Source: Rhynochetos jubatus (taxonomy: Eukaryota; Chordata; Aves; Eurypygiformes; Rhynochetidae). From it: a stretch of DNA of 64,000 nucleotides. Below are positions 47,108 to 61,200 of this stretch, in pieces. The position numbers were made by a program, and so were the translations under genes. Under the pieces are notes generated by a model. It was not told the DNA's origin. It worked only from the letters and a program-made list of their open reading frames with translations, and did no database searches. How positions within the stretch are numbered: the stretch's first letter is position 1; the number at the start of each line of letters is the position of its first letter. The DNA lies in contig CM050658.1 in assembly GCA_027574665.1 (NCBI GenBank), positions 24,068,317-24,132,316 on the forward strand, read 5' to 3'.

Positions 47108-50100
47108 TATCCATGGTTAAGGATATGGCTGTGCTATAAAATATGCAAGTATAGGCTAGACATATCCCCTCTTGGATTTGTTGAGAACTTAATGAAACTG
47201 GGATATGAGACCTTGATCTCTCATTACACCAATGGCAATAAATTTGGACTAAAAAGTGAATGGTTGACTGGTGAATGTTTTGTCAGAATAGAGAATATGG
47301 TGAAAGACGTGATTGTGGTTCTGTGGTGACTCAGGATACCTTCTGGTTACTCTTTATAGAGTGAATATGGGAAAGGCTGAAATGTTACAGGAGATAAAAT
47401 ATTGTAGTTTGTTCTTCAAAGTAATTAGGAGTCTATAATCATCAAAAAGGTCAGAGAGGAAGGTCAAATATAAGATTGAAATTATTTTAGGTGCAGAACA
47501 ACCCATTTGTCACTACAGAACAGTATTATAGCACTACAGAAAAAGCTAAAATGAATACTTTTTTGATATACTTAAGTCTCCTCATCAAGAAAGAAAAAAC
47601 TTTCTTGGAATGCTGCATCATAGGATTTAGTCACACTCTTATTTTCCCAGCTGATCCTGTGCGTGCTGTCTCACCATGAAAGACTCTCATGACTGTTCAA
47701 AAATGCTGGGTTTTTCAATTGAAATAGAATGCCATTTGGAAAAATCAAGAACCTTCACTATGCTGTGGCCTTCTGAAGGTTAGGAAATGTATTTTAAATT
47801 GACAGTATATTTAAATGAATTGAGACCTTTTCTCTTGTACCGTTCTCAGTGCTGTGCTGGGAAAATTGTTAGAGTCCAAACTGTTCGTGTTAGTTCTATT
47901 AAAACAATAGAAAGATGCTGTCCATGAAGGTTTTGCTTCCCATCACTGCCAAAATCTTGGTAGGCAGCTATGTAACAGAATATATGACTTAGCAGAAAAT
48001 TCCACCTCAGTAATATTTGGAGGAGTCGACATGCCTTCAGCTTGTTTGGTCCTACTGAAGATCACTCCCCTTGCCACTCTTTAATCACAGTTTGACTGAA
48101 ATACTGATTTCTTTTGTCAAAACTTCTCTTGACATCAGTCAGAACTTTGTCTGTGCAAGGACTACCAGATTGGTTGAGCCCCATGCTGAATTCAATTTCC
48201 CACTAAGCAACAGCTTTTCATATTCAATTTTCTTTAATTCTCAGCATTTAAGGAGGCCAAGATTCTTGTGTCATTCCAGAAAAGCTTTGAATGGAGACTT
48301 TATTGGGATCTGGTTTCTGAAGAAACAGCACACACCATCCACAAACAATTGCTTTCCATAGCATTGGGCTGTAATTAGCTGTATTTAATTACCAGAGTGT
48401 CACTGTGCTCCTTTAGGATGTCACCTGCTTTCCCCTTCACTGATGTGGCTGCTGTTGTCCTGTCTGTATTGCTGACCAACTACTAGTGCCGGCACTTAGC
48501 TGCAGTGAGGAAGAGCAGAGTGCTACTCTCCTTTGCCATGTAGCTGGGCCATGGAAGACAAGATCTGTCTTTTAGAAAACATCACTTCCAGTGGTACAAG
48601 CTTTTGAATTCAGTCAGAAAAACAAAAGATTATGTATTTTGGGAGACAATTAAAATTTCATGAAGGTGTCTGGTATCTGAAGGTGAAATCAAAGTGTTTA
48701 TAAATGCCTCTGGTTTAGCAAAATGTCCTTATTGCTCTTGTTACCACTAAATAAATTGCAAGGGTCATAAACTATGTAACTGAAATCTTCAGATCTTTCT
48801 AATAGCATTACTGCTGTAGAAGCATGTTGTAGGAAGCACTTCCTAGGACTCCAGATTTCTCTTTTAAATTGAACTGGAGCCTATTAATAACGATTGTTAG
48901 ACAAGTATAATCAGGATTTACTAGATTGAGATAATATGAAACTAATTCAAGATGTCACTAGTTGTTGTGACAAAACCTGATATGTGTCAGCGCAGCCTAA
49001 CATATTTGTCTTCATTTGCATGCAGCATCAAGTCAACATAGCTATCAAAATCTTTGTGCAAACATATTTGCAAATGGGTGAATAATGGAGAAGAAAGTGA
49101 TAGAGCAAGCATAACTGGAAGGAACATTGCAAGACTCTGTGGCGAGAAATGAGGTTAAAATGGTATTTGAGAAGAAATTGCCATAGTGGAAGGGTGCTGC
49201 TTTCATATCAGGGATTTTACACGTCTTTTGGGCATTTCCCCCAGAAGTCACTAGAGATGGACAAAAGGAATCCTAGAAACTCATTGCTTGAAGCACAGGT
49301 TTCATTTCTGTAGTGCATGCAAGTTTTTCAGCCAATCCAGTTTCCTACCTGTCAAGGCACTGAAAGGCTGGTCCTTTCTCGCTCTCCCATGGTTGCCCTA
49401 GCAATCGATGCTCATGCAAAGGAGTAAAACAAGTAGCATTTTGTCTTTTGCTTGTATATTTGTAGAGCCTTTGCTGATCAGAACTGGAGTCTGCAGTACC
49501 TTCTGGATATAAAAAAAAATGGTATTGATAGCGATTCCTTGTCATGAGCAGAAGAAGGTGGAGAATGGGGTCTGTGGTACTGTGCAGCCTTTTCACTGCA
49601 ACCAGAATATTTCTATGATAGTTGGAGATTTCAAAAATTTGTAGGTGTTACTTGCTTGTGTTTAAATAGGCAAAAGGAGTCCAACACATCACTGAAATGT
49701 TATATTTATTAAAAATCTTTACAAATTCCTCCAACAAAAGCAGATTCTACAAATCCTGTATTCATACTGGTTTAAAACAACAGTGCGATTAGTCAACTTT
49801 GACGCATTCTGCATTGTATAAGAAGAAATAAGCTGGGTAGGAGCTTAACCAGGATCATGTATTTATTTATAATATCTTCCATTGTTTTCCCTATTGCATC
49901 TATTGTTTTTCATTTATGGCTAGACATAATACTCAGGTAGAAATGAACCATAAGAAAAGCAGTGAATTCAGATATACATTACCTTTCTGTATGATTAAAC
50001 AAGAAACTGAAAGCTCGGTAACATAGGAGTTTTGATATTTTCTCTTTTTTCTGAATAAGTAAATACTAAAAAAATAATCTTATTTTCAGTAATGCTGTCC

Positions 50101-52417
50101 TACTTCCTTTTCTGAAGAGTCACCCATGCCATTTTTAGCTGTAAAATTACTTTCCTGTTATAAGAAGAAGATAATTTAGAATTTTAAGATAGGCAAGTGA
50201 TGTTTAAAGCAGAACTTCTCATACAACATTACAGGCTACTGAAGCTCAGGTTAGTTCTTGAAAACCTATGGGGATTGGATTCTGCAGCTTTTCTTAGGGC
50301 AATGGCGTAAGAGAGGTGCTTAAAATGCTATGTCACTAGCATTTTATATATTTTCAAACTGTTGTGCAATATTTATTGCAGTCTTAAATCAGCATAAACT
50401 GATCGCTTTCCCCTAAGTAATTCTGACGTATAATTTAATGTATGAATTGAGACATGGAACATAAAGACCAGGTGATAAAATATAGCGCCAACACTGAGAA
50501 CATTAAAATGCTGATATTTTGAACAGCTGGCTTAGCCTTTTTTCTCAGTTGAAATAAATAGTAATATTAAAGGATTAGCATAACCAACAACAAGCATTGA
50601 AAGACGTGATTTCATTCCAGGCAATAAGAATATTTAGGAACTAACATTTTGAGCTTTATACAGCAGAAGAATTTATTTCTTCCAAATATATTTTTAATAA
50701 TATTGTCTAGATATAGGCATATTTGTTATGTTTATATAAATTTGGCATTTAATTTGGAAACCTTTGTAGTGTGAGTTCTTGAGGCATGGTTTGTGGGGTT
50801 TTTTTTAATATGAATATTTTTGTGTGCCATTATTAAAAGAGTATATTGTGGTGTTTTTTTAGAAAATAATTTGAATTTTTCATCAATTTATCGTTATTAA
50901 GTTAGAATAGAAATGGAGGAAAAATAGCTATCCATGAGGAAGCATCAAGATCAGGCAAGGAGTAAAACTGGATCCAATATTTTGTATAACCATTTGAGAT
51001 CTCAAAATAAATTTCACAGTAGTAAAACTTAAGAAAGCAGATACATCAAATCTGAAAGTTTTGTGGTGGTGTCACTGCTAAAATGAGAGAGAGAGAGAGC
51101 ATGGAGCAGCTGGAAGGTCAGAAAATTAAAGCCTGAATATCAAATATACAATACTTGATATCCTACTCACAAGAGTGTCAGTGTAGGTTTTCAGAGTGAT
51201 GGTTTTCCTCACCATTCCTTCTAGAGCTTTCTAGCAGTGCAGCTGGAGTAGGAGACCAGCCTGTTCCTCATGTCTTTTCCATGGATGTACTAAAGCTGAG
51301 AGAGAATGGAAAAGTATGGCACCGTGGAATCATCTGAAGAAAGATGCATACGGAGGGTTGGAAGGAATAGTGAGACACTATCTTGTAGTTTGCTAGGAGA
51401 AATTTGGAAATTAAAATAATATTTAGTGCTTTGACAATCCAAGTTTGATTTCTCACTGAGGTCAGGACGCCTCTTGCAATTCTTGCAGGTTACTGTGTGT
51501 GAAAATGGAAAGCAACAAACAGGTTTTAATGTCTATAATATTTTTCCATTAATAAATCTCTGGAATTCAAGTATGAGCATGAGGAGCCCTGTCTGCCATT
51601 TTTGGCAAATTGCACTGGTTTTGTTTTTTGTTTTTCTTTCCTTTATTGTTTCAGGAGTTGAATTGTGATGCTAGCTTAATTGTTAGGGTCTCTGAGTAGA
51701 TCAGCCAGCTCTTCATCAATTTTTTAATGACCCTCTGAAGTCAAACATGAAAAGACATTCCACCCATCAAAACATACTTCTGCTTTTCTTTCTTTGAAGT
51801 TTTCAGCAGGGACCTTCCTGCAGCCAGACTCTTGACTGTATGTGTTTTCCATGACAACAGTTCAGAATTTAGTCTGTTTGACAACTTCACTCTGCAAACA
51901 GGCAGTGGCATCGTTAGGTGACTTGATGCCCCAAATTTAAATCCATATATTAAACTATTTTCCATAAGTAAAAGAAACTTTACCCTACAGTTGTGCACAG
52001 AAACTTGGTGCCAGAAGAAAGTGCTTGTCATCCTCCAGTTTTATCACTGGGGAGATAAGTTTTGTCCAGTTCAGCTCGCCAAAGATGGTGTCTTCAGATG
52101 TTTAAAAGACTATGCTCAATACACTTGCAGGTTTATTGAAAATGACTACATTGAAAATAACTGCTAAACTCAGAAAATTTAGAAACAGTGAAACCAGGTT
52201 ACTTGTGGGCAGAGATACAATATTGTTTGGCAAATAAATATTGAAGGTGCAAAGCATGAGGAAAACTTCTGATGTAAGCATTGATGCTACACCTACCTGG
52301 TCCTACTCCTTAATCCCCTTGAAGCACCATCTCCTAGGTAGTAACACTAATGCTGATGCAGAGGTAACGGTGGAATTGCTCAGGAATTCAGTTATGTATA
52401 TGCATAATGTTCCTCAG
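47108..52417. other. AT-rich non-coding stretch, about 5.3 kb
   Basis: No supported gene. An (AG)n microsatellite lies at 51,084-51,099. The region 49,680-50,930 is very AT-rich. Small frames (60-96 codons) on both strands lack domains. Confidence 0.5.
51084..51099 (+). repeat. (GA)n microsatellite
   Basis: About eight GA dinucleotides; a short, likely polymorphic run. Confidence 0.8.
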
Positions 52418-52892
52418 TTCCAGGACAAGAAGCTACTGGAGAGGGTCCAGCGCTGGGCCTCTAAGATGATGAAGGGCCTGAAGTACCTTCCATATGAGGA
52501 AAGGCTGAGAGAGCTGGGTCTGTTTAGCCTGGAAAAGAGGAGGCTGAGGGGGGATCTTATCAATGCTTATCAATATCTAAAGGGTGGGTGCTAGGAGGAT
52601 GGGGCCAGGCTCTGCTCAGGGGTGTCCAGTGACAGAATGAGGGGCAATGGCCATAAACTGGAAAACAGAAGGTTCACCCTGAACATAAGGAAACCCTTCT
52701 TCCCTGTGAGGGTGACAGAGCCCTGGGACAGGCTGCCCAGAGAGTGGGGGAGTCTCCTTCCCTGGAGACTTTCCAAAGCCGCCTGGACTTGTTCCTGTGT
52801 GATCTGCTCTGGGTGATCCTGCTGTGGTGGTGGGGTTGGACTAGATGATCTCTAGAGGTCCCTTCCAACCCCTACCACCCTGTGAATCTGAT
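52418..52892 (+). mobile_element. CR1 LINE 3' fragment (~475 bp) with ORF2 tail
   Basis: Plus orientation. The left part encodes the end of ORF2: [20 protein letters not shown], then [20 protein letters not shown] and NAYQYLKG, followed by a stop. The rest shows TGAGGGGCAATGG, ACATAAGGAAACCC, CTGGGACAGGCTGCC and the terminus GGTTGGACTAGATGATCTCT / CCCTTCCAACCCC / TGTGAATCTGAT. The terminus resembles the fragment at 20,129-20,218 and differs from the copies at 38.6 and 46.8 kb, so at least two subfamilies of this tail are present. The reading frame breaks after the LKG stretch. Confidence 0.93.
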
Positions 52893-55800
52893 AATGTTTT
52901 GCTACATTACAAACAGAATGATAGATTCTAGTCTTTCCTAGTATTTTCAGCCTTTCACTTTTTATTATTTCTGGGGTTTCACTTTCTGAGACAGACAGAA
53001 AAGAAACAATCTATAAAATGTGTCAGCCCTCTTTCCCTGGGAAATAATCCACTGTAGCTTTTATTGTACTGTGTTAGGTACATTTATTATTAATCTTAAA
53101 TGCTTACAAGAACAGTTACATCACAGAGGCACCAAATTGTTTTGTATGTGCTTCTTTCAATAGCAGGTTCCTTTCATCTTGGGGGCAAAGGGTAAATGGC
53201 ATTTTTGTCCCATCGTACCAATTTTGTTTATGGTATCTTTAACATGGTACTTGTTTTTTGCTCACCCTGCTTTTACCCAAAAGGCTGTCATAGCCCACAA
53301 ATTTTCATAGTTTTCCAAACACTAAAATGGGTTTCAAAGCAGATTTGCTTCCTTGCAATGGAACTGTGTTCCACAACTCAGATGATCATTGTGAGGATCA
53401 GTGTATGACCTAATGATCCTAATCCCTCTTCCATGAATGTTATTTCTTTCACTTGTCATATTGAAAAACAGCAAAACTGTTACAATAAATCAATCAAAAA
53501 AAGGGAAATTGTTAAAAACCTAACTCAATGCCTTGGTTGCAATAATGACATAGAAATCGTATAAAGGTAAGATGGTCATTCCAGACAGTCCCATGCCTGC
53601 AGAAGTGTGTGTAAATTCTTGACGATGATTGTCATCTATAGGAAGACTGATAGGTGACTGTCGAGTATTTACAAATTGCAGTTGGAAAACTAGATTGAAT
53701 AGTAACAATTCATTGAAGCATAGAACTCTGTGTTTAGAGGTATGCAAAATATTTTTTGATGCAACACAAAACCTCCAAAATGCAACTATTTCTCTTTCTC
53801 ATGCTTTTTATTAAGAATTTCAAAAAAAAATCTTATTTTATGGTATATCTTGATTGCTGCATGTCTTTTAGGAAAAATGATTTTTCCTTTTACTAATAAG
53901 CATTTTAAGACTAACATTTCTTTCTAAATATTTGAAAGTACTTGGGAAAAAACCATGAAATTCAAGAGAATGTAAAATTACTAATTAAAAAAGGCGTAAT
54001 GTTCACTTCATGAAAGGTAAAGCTGTGAAGCTCACAAAGTGACACCATTTGTACAGTCATAGTGACCTAAGAGGGAACTTGCACCATTTTGTATATAGGC
54101 TGGGTTTTATCACAGATGTTTGTTCCCCAGCAGCCCCCACAAAAAGGGCATTGTTGTTAAAACAACTTGGATAGGTTAAAAGATTGTCCTTGTTTAAAAA
54201 AGAAAACACCAACCCTCCATGAATTTTCTATTGGAATGCGCTGTATCCCATTTTGTGAGCATTTTGTAAGCATTTACCTTTGCGGCATGTAGTCCAAAAG
54301 GGTATAGGGTGTGTAGCTGTTGAGACATATGTTCTGTTTCCGCTAAGCGTAATGCCTTTATTGTTCATGCATCAAGATATAAAGACGTCTTGTTCACATA
54401 ATGGATACAGATGGGTGGGTGGGGGGCAGGGAGGGTCTTACAATAAAAAGTAATTTGATTGCTGCTGGGATCCTTGTCAGCAAAATACTCAAAGATGGTT
54501 AATTGGACATTAATGTGTCAGATTTTCAACAAAATAACAAGAAATTTGCCAAAAATAAAACCCGAAGGAAACACGCCTCCAAATTTTACAACAAAGCTTT
54601 GTTTGAAATAGAAGTTAAAGCAGCTAAGATTTATGACATGTTGACATAAGTGATGGTAAAGGAGTTGGCTGAAGATACGGATGTGAAGGTCCAAATGAGA
54701 ACATCTGCATTAAGAAGCTAATTCTCTTAAACATACTGATCAAAATATTAATGCTACGTGTAAACACAAGAGCTTTATCTGACAGTGATTTACATTTGGA
54801 ACGACCTAATCCAACTATGCACTGCATCTTTATTCATTACCAGCAGCTTTTACTTAACACTTCATGCCCGCTTGCACAGGTGGACAATCTACTCAGAGTG
54901 ACTATTGTGTTTATGTTATTTTTTCATAAGCAGGGTTTGAAATTTGTCAAACTGCATCATTGTTTAACTATGTGCCAGTCAAAGGGAAATTGCCAGATGG
55001 AGCGGCTTTCCCCTAACCTTGCTCCAGGCAATGAAATTACACATAGGCCATAGTCTTATGTCAAGTCTTTAAAAAAAAAAATAGGAGGAAAAAAAAAAAG
55101 CCAGGCCATGAATAGGTATGACTATGTGCATTCACAAAACCTGGCTTTCTTATGCCACTAATTTTATATGAAGGCTCATGCCAATGGTAAATAAAACTTC
55201 ATGTCCGTCATGTCACTCATTAACTAGGTGCTCATAATTTATATATTTAAGGCTTGCTTGTCGGCCAAGCAATCAAATAGTAAACCATGTTTTATAGGTG
55301 TTAGTGTTTATAGAAACTGTAAATAAATGTCAAACAAAAAAAATCAGGTTTCAGAAAAATGATCAGGGTTAAGTCATTTATCATTGTTCCAACTGGAAAA
55401 ATCTGAGAAGCTGCCAGTGCCAAAGCAAATGTTTCCCTGGCTTTTTCTAACATGCAGCTTAACCTACCAGATTGCAGAATTCTATTAGCAGGATTTGATG
55501 AAATGGAAAATGTTCAGATCATGTGTTTTAACTGAACCTCTCTCTCAAAGAATAGGGCAAGCTGTCTCTTCTTTAAGTTGGTGGCCTTTCATTGTTATGA
55601 TTTGTTGTTTTATTTTGTGTTTATGATAACGATTAGCTGAGATGACTTAGGCAGAACCTAAGAGAGGTTCTTTGCAAGTGAAAGAACGCCAGTGTGAACC
55701 CCTGCTCTGCCACAAAACTGTGGTGGGCACCCCTGGTTTTGCTCTGTCTGATATAGGACTGTTCCCTCTGAAAGGGGGTACATGAGAAAGAAAGGGCATA

Positions 55801-58206
55801 CAGGCATCCACTGCTTGGTGTTGTCATATTGGGGCTCTCCATCCATCTTCATTCTCACTTAGGACCTACACTTGTGTACCTCCAGGTAAAAGCATTTTGT
55901 AGCTGGATGTACCTGTATCACTGAGGTTGCATGTTGTACATGCTGGTCACATGTAGTTCAGCTGGGAGATTCGAAAATGAGGAGACTTGGGCATTCAGAG
56001 GCTTTTGCTGTTGTACACTGATACTGCAGGCCAACAGATATTAACAGGTGCTCCCTGCTAGTTCCAGAGTCAGGTACTGCTGTGCAACAGAGAAACACGT
56101 TTGTGCTTCTCAGTGCTAAATACGTATCTGTTTGGCAAGGCTTAAAGAAAGTTTGTAATTCCAACATTTTCTAGACTGATTTGTCTCTAGTGTTGCCCTT
56201 AGATGAAGCTCCTCAACAGATGAGAGGTTCATGGAGAACCACCTCATAACATGGAGCATGCATGGATACTGTTTCCCAGAAGAGCGAAAGTGAACAGAGA
56301 ACAGAAAGGTGGATGGATTTAAGTGCAAAAATCGGTAAGGTGGTGTATCCTACAGTAAAAAAGATACAAGTGAACAAAGTGTAAGGGAAGATAGTGACAT
56401 ACCAGTTTCTGTTAAAAAAAAAAAAGTACAGGAATGCTGGTGATCATGTATGTGAAGGAGATGATTGGTGCTTTGAGAGTGACGGTCAAACAACCTGCAC
56501 ATGGAAGGGTGTTGAGTGTTTCATGGATTTTTAAAAAACTTTACTACCACAGCCATATTTGCCTCTGTTGATATGTTCACAGTGATGAAACAAGCAAACA
56601 AAAAATCCGTCACATAAGCCAGTGCCTCTGGAGACTTGTTGAAGAGCTACTGCTATTTGTAAAGGAACTATGCAAACATTTGGGATTTCTGGTGATGTCC
56701 GTGGAGATGACCCGTGATCTGCTGTGGCCTGAATCAGCAGCTGACTTGGTGTTGCCCTATGTTGGAGTTTCTGGAATATGGCACTGCTTGTGTTCCCACC
56801 CCTCATATTCCTGCACACTTCTTTGTGCTAACTGAGAGCGAAAGAACTTTTTGTCAAGTCTATCTACAGTGTAGAGCTTATATATATTCAATAGCCAAGG
56901 AGGTGAGATAATTCAGCGCTACCTTCGTCTTGATCCAGAGCCTCACATGATGTAATTTGTCTTGGCTCTGTTGATGCCAGTGGGGCAGAATATGTTGATG
57001 AAACCTGAAGGTACTGAGGAGCTGTTTGATGTATTAAGGGCTGAGAATTGTGCTGCAGTGATGACTGGGAAAAAGTATAAATAATCTGTGATTGTTAAAT
57101 TGAAGTCAAGATATTGATTATGTTTATGTAGTCAGTGTGTCCTATACTTGAGCTCAAACTTGCCTATAGTTGTATACTATTGATAAATAATCATTGTACT
57201 TCATTATATCATTTCCAATTTTCATTGTCTTCTCCCTGCATAGTAAAATAAATTCATTTTGAGCCTAAATTATTTTTTTAATTCTCACTTTAATTTTTAT
57301 TGGTTTTTCACAAGCTTTGAAAAACGTTCACTGAGAAAATGTACCTTAGCATGTCTAGTACAGACCGCTCAGATGCATTTATGAATCCTGTTTCAATAGC
57401 TACGGTGAAGGGCGTGTGACACACCAGCTTCAATATTTCCTTTGTGTTGTTGTGCCTGACATACATAGATTATTTTAGTTCTGAGTTATTTGAAAATGCA
57501 CCCAAATTAAACAAATAGACTCTCAACTTTGTGAGTATGGTAATGTGTGGTATCCAGTTTCATGGTATTTCTAGTGAATTTTAAAGTGATGTTATTTCTG
57601 CCTTTTTGGCCAACTTCATTGAGGACTCCCTTGCAAACTGTTTCTGAGTTATACTGTGCACCTGTATCAGAGACAAGCCCTGAGGTTTCCACTTAATTCT
57701 TACTCAGCAAAACTCCCATCAACTCTGCTCTGATTTGTGGCTCATTAAAGCCCACTGTAAGGTTCCCATGATTATTGACTCCTGTGTACTCAACGGTTAT
57801 TATTCATTGTGTATAAATGGGGCAATTTGAATGCTATATTATAGCTCAAATTGATTTACCAATTTATGAATGACATTTTAAAATATATAGTCAAGTACAT
57901 CTATTCCATGTTTTCTTGCTTTCTAAAGATAGTCTCTGAATCTACAGGTTTAAGAAAATATATGCAATAAATACCTTCAAACAGCTAAGGGCATAATTCG
58001 TGCCTTGTAATACATGTTTTAAAAATCAGGTCTTTTTCTGGCTCATTACCCAGCCTGTAGACTTGATTTTTTTAATTAATGTAAGAACACCTTCTTTATG
58101 GCATATTCGTGTTTACGCAAAAGTCACATAATTTTTCAAATTATACAAGGTGTCAGTACTCAGAGTAATGATCTTTACTGCTCACATTCCGAAATGAGCA
58201 CCACTT
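52893..58206. other. AT-rich non-coding stretch with a G-quadruplex motif and possible conserved segments
   Basis: No supported gene. A G-rich motif at 54,413-54,434 fits the quadruplex pattern. Segments around 54,980-55,470 are complex and non-repetitive. Frames at 56,531-56,911 (95 codons minus, 65 plus) overlap and lack domains. The phrase CAGCAAAACTCCCATCAACT at 57,705-57,724 resembles an ancient amniote repeat, not assigned. Confidence 0.45.
54413..54434 (+). other. G-quadruplex-forming motif
   Basis: The plus strand reads GGGTGGGTGGGGGGCAGGGA with a further GGG after it. There are at least four G3 runs with loops of 1-3 nt, satisfying the canonical quadruplex pattern. Function is unknown. 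Confidence 0.6.
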
Positions 58207-61200
58207 TTTTTTTTTTTTAACTTTTTTCTGAATCTGTCTAGAAAAAAGAAGAATCAGAAATGTTTTTCCCCTAGTAGCATTTGTGTGTTAGTGAGTACTG
58301 TACATAAAAGTCACACAGAGAAGCCATCAGGTCTGCATTTACAGTTGTTCGTAATAGTTAAGCTTCATGAAGCAATCACAACCAATGCCTGTGTGTTGCC
58401 AACAAGAGTCCAACCCTATCCCGAAGTGGTGTGATGTTTATGTTTCTGGCAACAGCTCCTGCTGGATAAGTGGGATTCTTATTTGTTCATAGTGGAGCAC
58501 ACATAATGGACTAAAGACAGTCTAAGCCTAAGCAGACATGGTTTCTGTTGACTTTCATGTGTCTGAAAACGTGGTTGCTGCCATTACGCGTTCTGATTTT
58601 GATTTTATTAGGTGAGATCATACCATGGTGAAGAGTGGTGTACAGAACTAGTTAGGGTTCATCCTGTTAATTTCTTCAGATGATTACAAGAAACTGCATA
58701 GTTTTGATAATCATAAGGAAATTAGAAACATTTAATCTTCTTTCATTTTTTATTGCTGAAAGTAGGCCTTAGGGGGTGAGGTTGTATTTTAAACAAATGT
58801 TAATAGAGAGACCTGTACTTCTGTGTATGTGAGTTGCCTGATAGAGGGCTGGGATTTATCAGTGCTGTTTTAACAGAAACACAACAGGATTGCAGGAAGG
58901 AAGCGTAAGTACTTTGCAGCAAGACATTAGAAGTATTGGTTGCAATTTTTTTTCTTGAAAGCGTATGATTTTATTAGCTGATTATTTTCAGAGTGTGAAA
59001 TCTTTCAGAATACATATCCTGTTAATCATTATCAAACTGAAGACCCAACAACTTTCATACATTTATGATTTTGATTCGTCTTATGTCATACTTCTTGTTA
59101 CAATTGAGTCTGAAATTATGAGAGCTCCTTCTCGCGCTATTTTGCTATTTTCACAGTTGTGAAAATAAAAAAGGCTGTCATTCTGAGCAGAAGGGCAGGG
59201 GAGCTGGGTGAAGTCAGCCCATGGTTGTATTTTGCAGCTCTCGGTACAAACCCTTATTTCTATTTGTTCCTACAGTGATGTTAAAGGTGCCTCAACATTG
59301 AAGCATTTGGCTTTTACACCCATGCAGTATGATCCTTTGCTGACACGTAGCTGTTGCGGATCCTCATGAGAACACTTCACACTCCCATTTCCTGCCTCCT
59401 TTCCCAGCCACATTCCTCAAGCCAATGTGGTAGGCCATGCTGCAGGAAGAGGTACATGGCTGCCCCTGGTTCTCAGTAATGCCCAGCTGTCATTAATTCA
59501 ATTATCATCAGAACTTGGCAGCCTCAAGAATGGAGAAGTGCAAGTGATTCTTGGCTCCCAAATACTATTTTTGCAGAGCAGGTTCATTGCTCTTGGATTT
59601 GATGATGAGGAATGTCTATGTAGATTTGTTGTGCTTGTGAAGGCTCAGTGAATTTCTAAGTTAAAACCTATCAATCATGTTTCTTGCTGATTTACTTATT
59701 CAATTTCCTCCTCCAGTAAAGAACGGCTCTTTTAGTGGTTTGAAAATGTGGGATAAGACTGAGTTTCAGGTGTCCCTAGTGTTGAAACAATATATAAGAG
59801 TCTTTCTTAACTGTGGGGATCAATAGAGATTTCTTTCAGTGCATCATCTGTAACTGGAGATAGATTCACATCCTTTCTGGATGATATGAGTAAATGTTTT
59901 GTTTACTGGTTATTTTCAGTCACTTTTGGAGCTTGTGCAGATTCCTACATCTGTGTGTGTGTATGATTTGGGCACGACCTTCGCATCCTAACCACCAACA
60001 ATGGACTCTTATGGAAAGGTGAACCCTGTTCCATAGCAGTGAACTCATATGTCATTAAAATGTGAAAAAGTATCTCCTTTTTAGCCAAAAAATGTGATTC
60101 TCCATGTTTCTTTTGTTATGAAAATCAGTGAATAATCATATCCTAGTCACCTTCTCCATGTCATGCATCATCTGCTTAGTCTATCGGAAGTAGGTCTCAG
60201 TATTGAGGCAGAGTACCAGTAAAGCTGAAGTTGGGATTCTGTTTACACATCCACTATCTTTTTTATTTCTTCTTGCTGAGAACTTTCTACCATGTGCTGG
60301 AGCATTACTCTACTTCTCAGCTGGTTCCTTTTAGTAGTGTTTGCTTGTGATTTTTTTTTATTCCTATTAGGTGTTTTGGCTTCATTTGGGCAGTATGACA
60401 TTCATTTCAACAGTTAGAGAATTTGATATTGATGAGGAAGTTTATAATGAGAGGGTACTGCTAATTAAATGGGCATTTCAGGTCTTTAGAATGGGTTGTA
60501 TTTTTTTTTTTAAGTGAAAATACACTGAAATTCCTCCATCCAGTCCAGCTAATCTGGTATCACTGTGCTGGGGCTGAATACCCAATGGTTTTGAGTGGTT
60601 TTGGAAAAAAAAAAGTGATTTTTTTTGGCTGTCTTGCTAAACTTGCTTCTTAGCTTGCTGATGAACTGTTTCACAGTGACCCAACATTGCCCCAGTGTTC
60701 TTTTAGGCATCCTGAATGTGTATTTGTGTGTAGGTGTTGTCTGCATGTAGTAAATCAAGGACAGACAGAGAGAATGGGGTGAGGGTTGTCATACAAGCCA
60801 AGGAATGAAGACATTTTCTTGATCTTCTTCAGCATCCACAACAGAGCTGGAATTGCTGAAGTGACAAAGTTTCTTCTACACCAGTAGTGAACAGACTTAG
60901 AAACATGATGAGCAGGGTTAATTATTGTTCACAAATTGGGGATGTTCTAGACATTGCTCAGTAGTTTTCATTCTTCTGGAGTTGTATAGTTGTATCACCT
61001 TTTTAGAGCTGAAGTAAAGCATCAAATAAAAATATCTGTTGAGGAAAGTTTGTGGATAGATACACAAGTGTCTGCTTGAAAATGTTCTCGTTGCCACAGT
61101 TATCTGAGGAAGGAAATTTCAAAAATACTTCCTTTTTATAAAAATCAATTCATCTGGGGACTGATTTTCTTTGCTTATAAGTTTTTTCATCAGGGGAAGG

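Noticed and set aside
46937-47329. Plus-strand frame of 130 codons
   Set aside because: The first ~60 residues are an antisense reading of CR1, matching the antisense frame of the 38.5-kb CR1 copy. The rest is unrelated flanking DNA.
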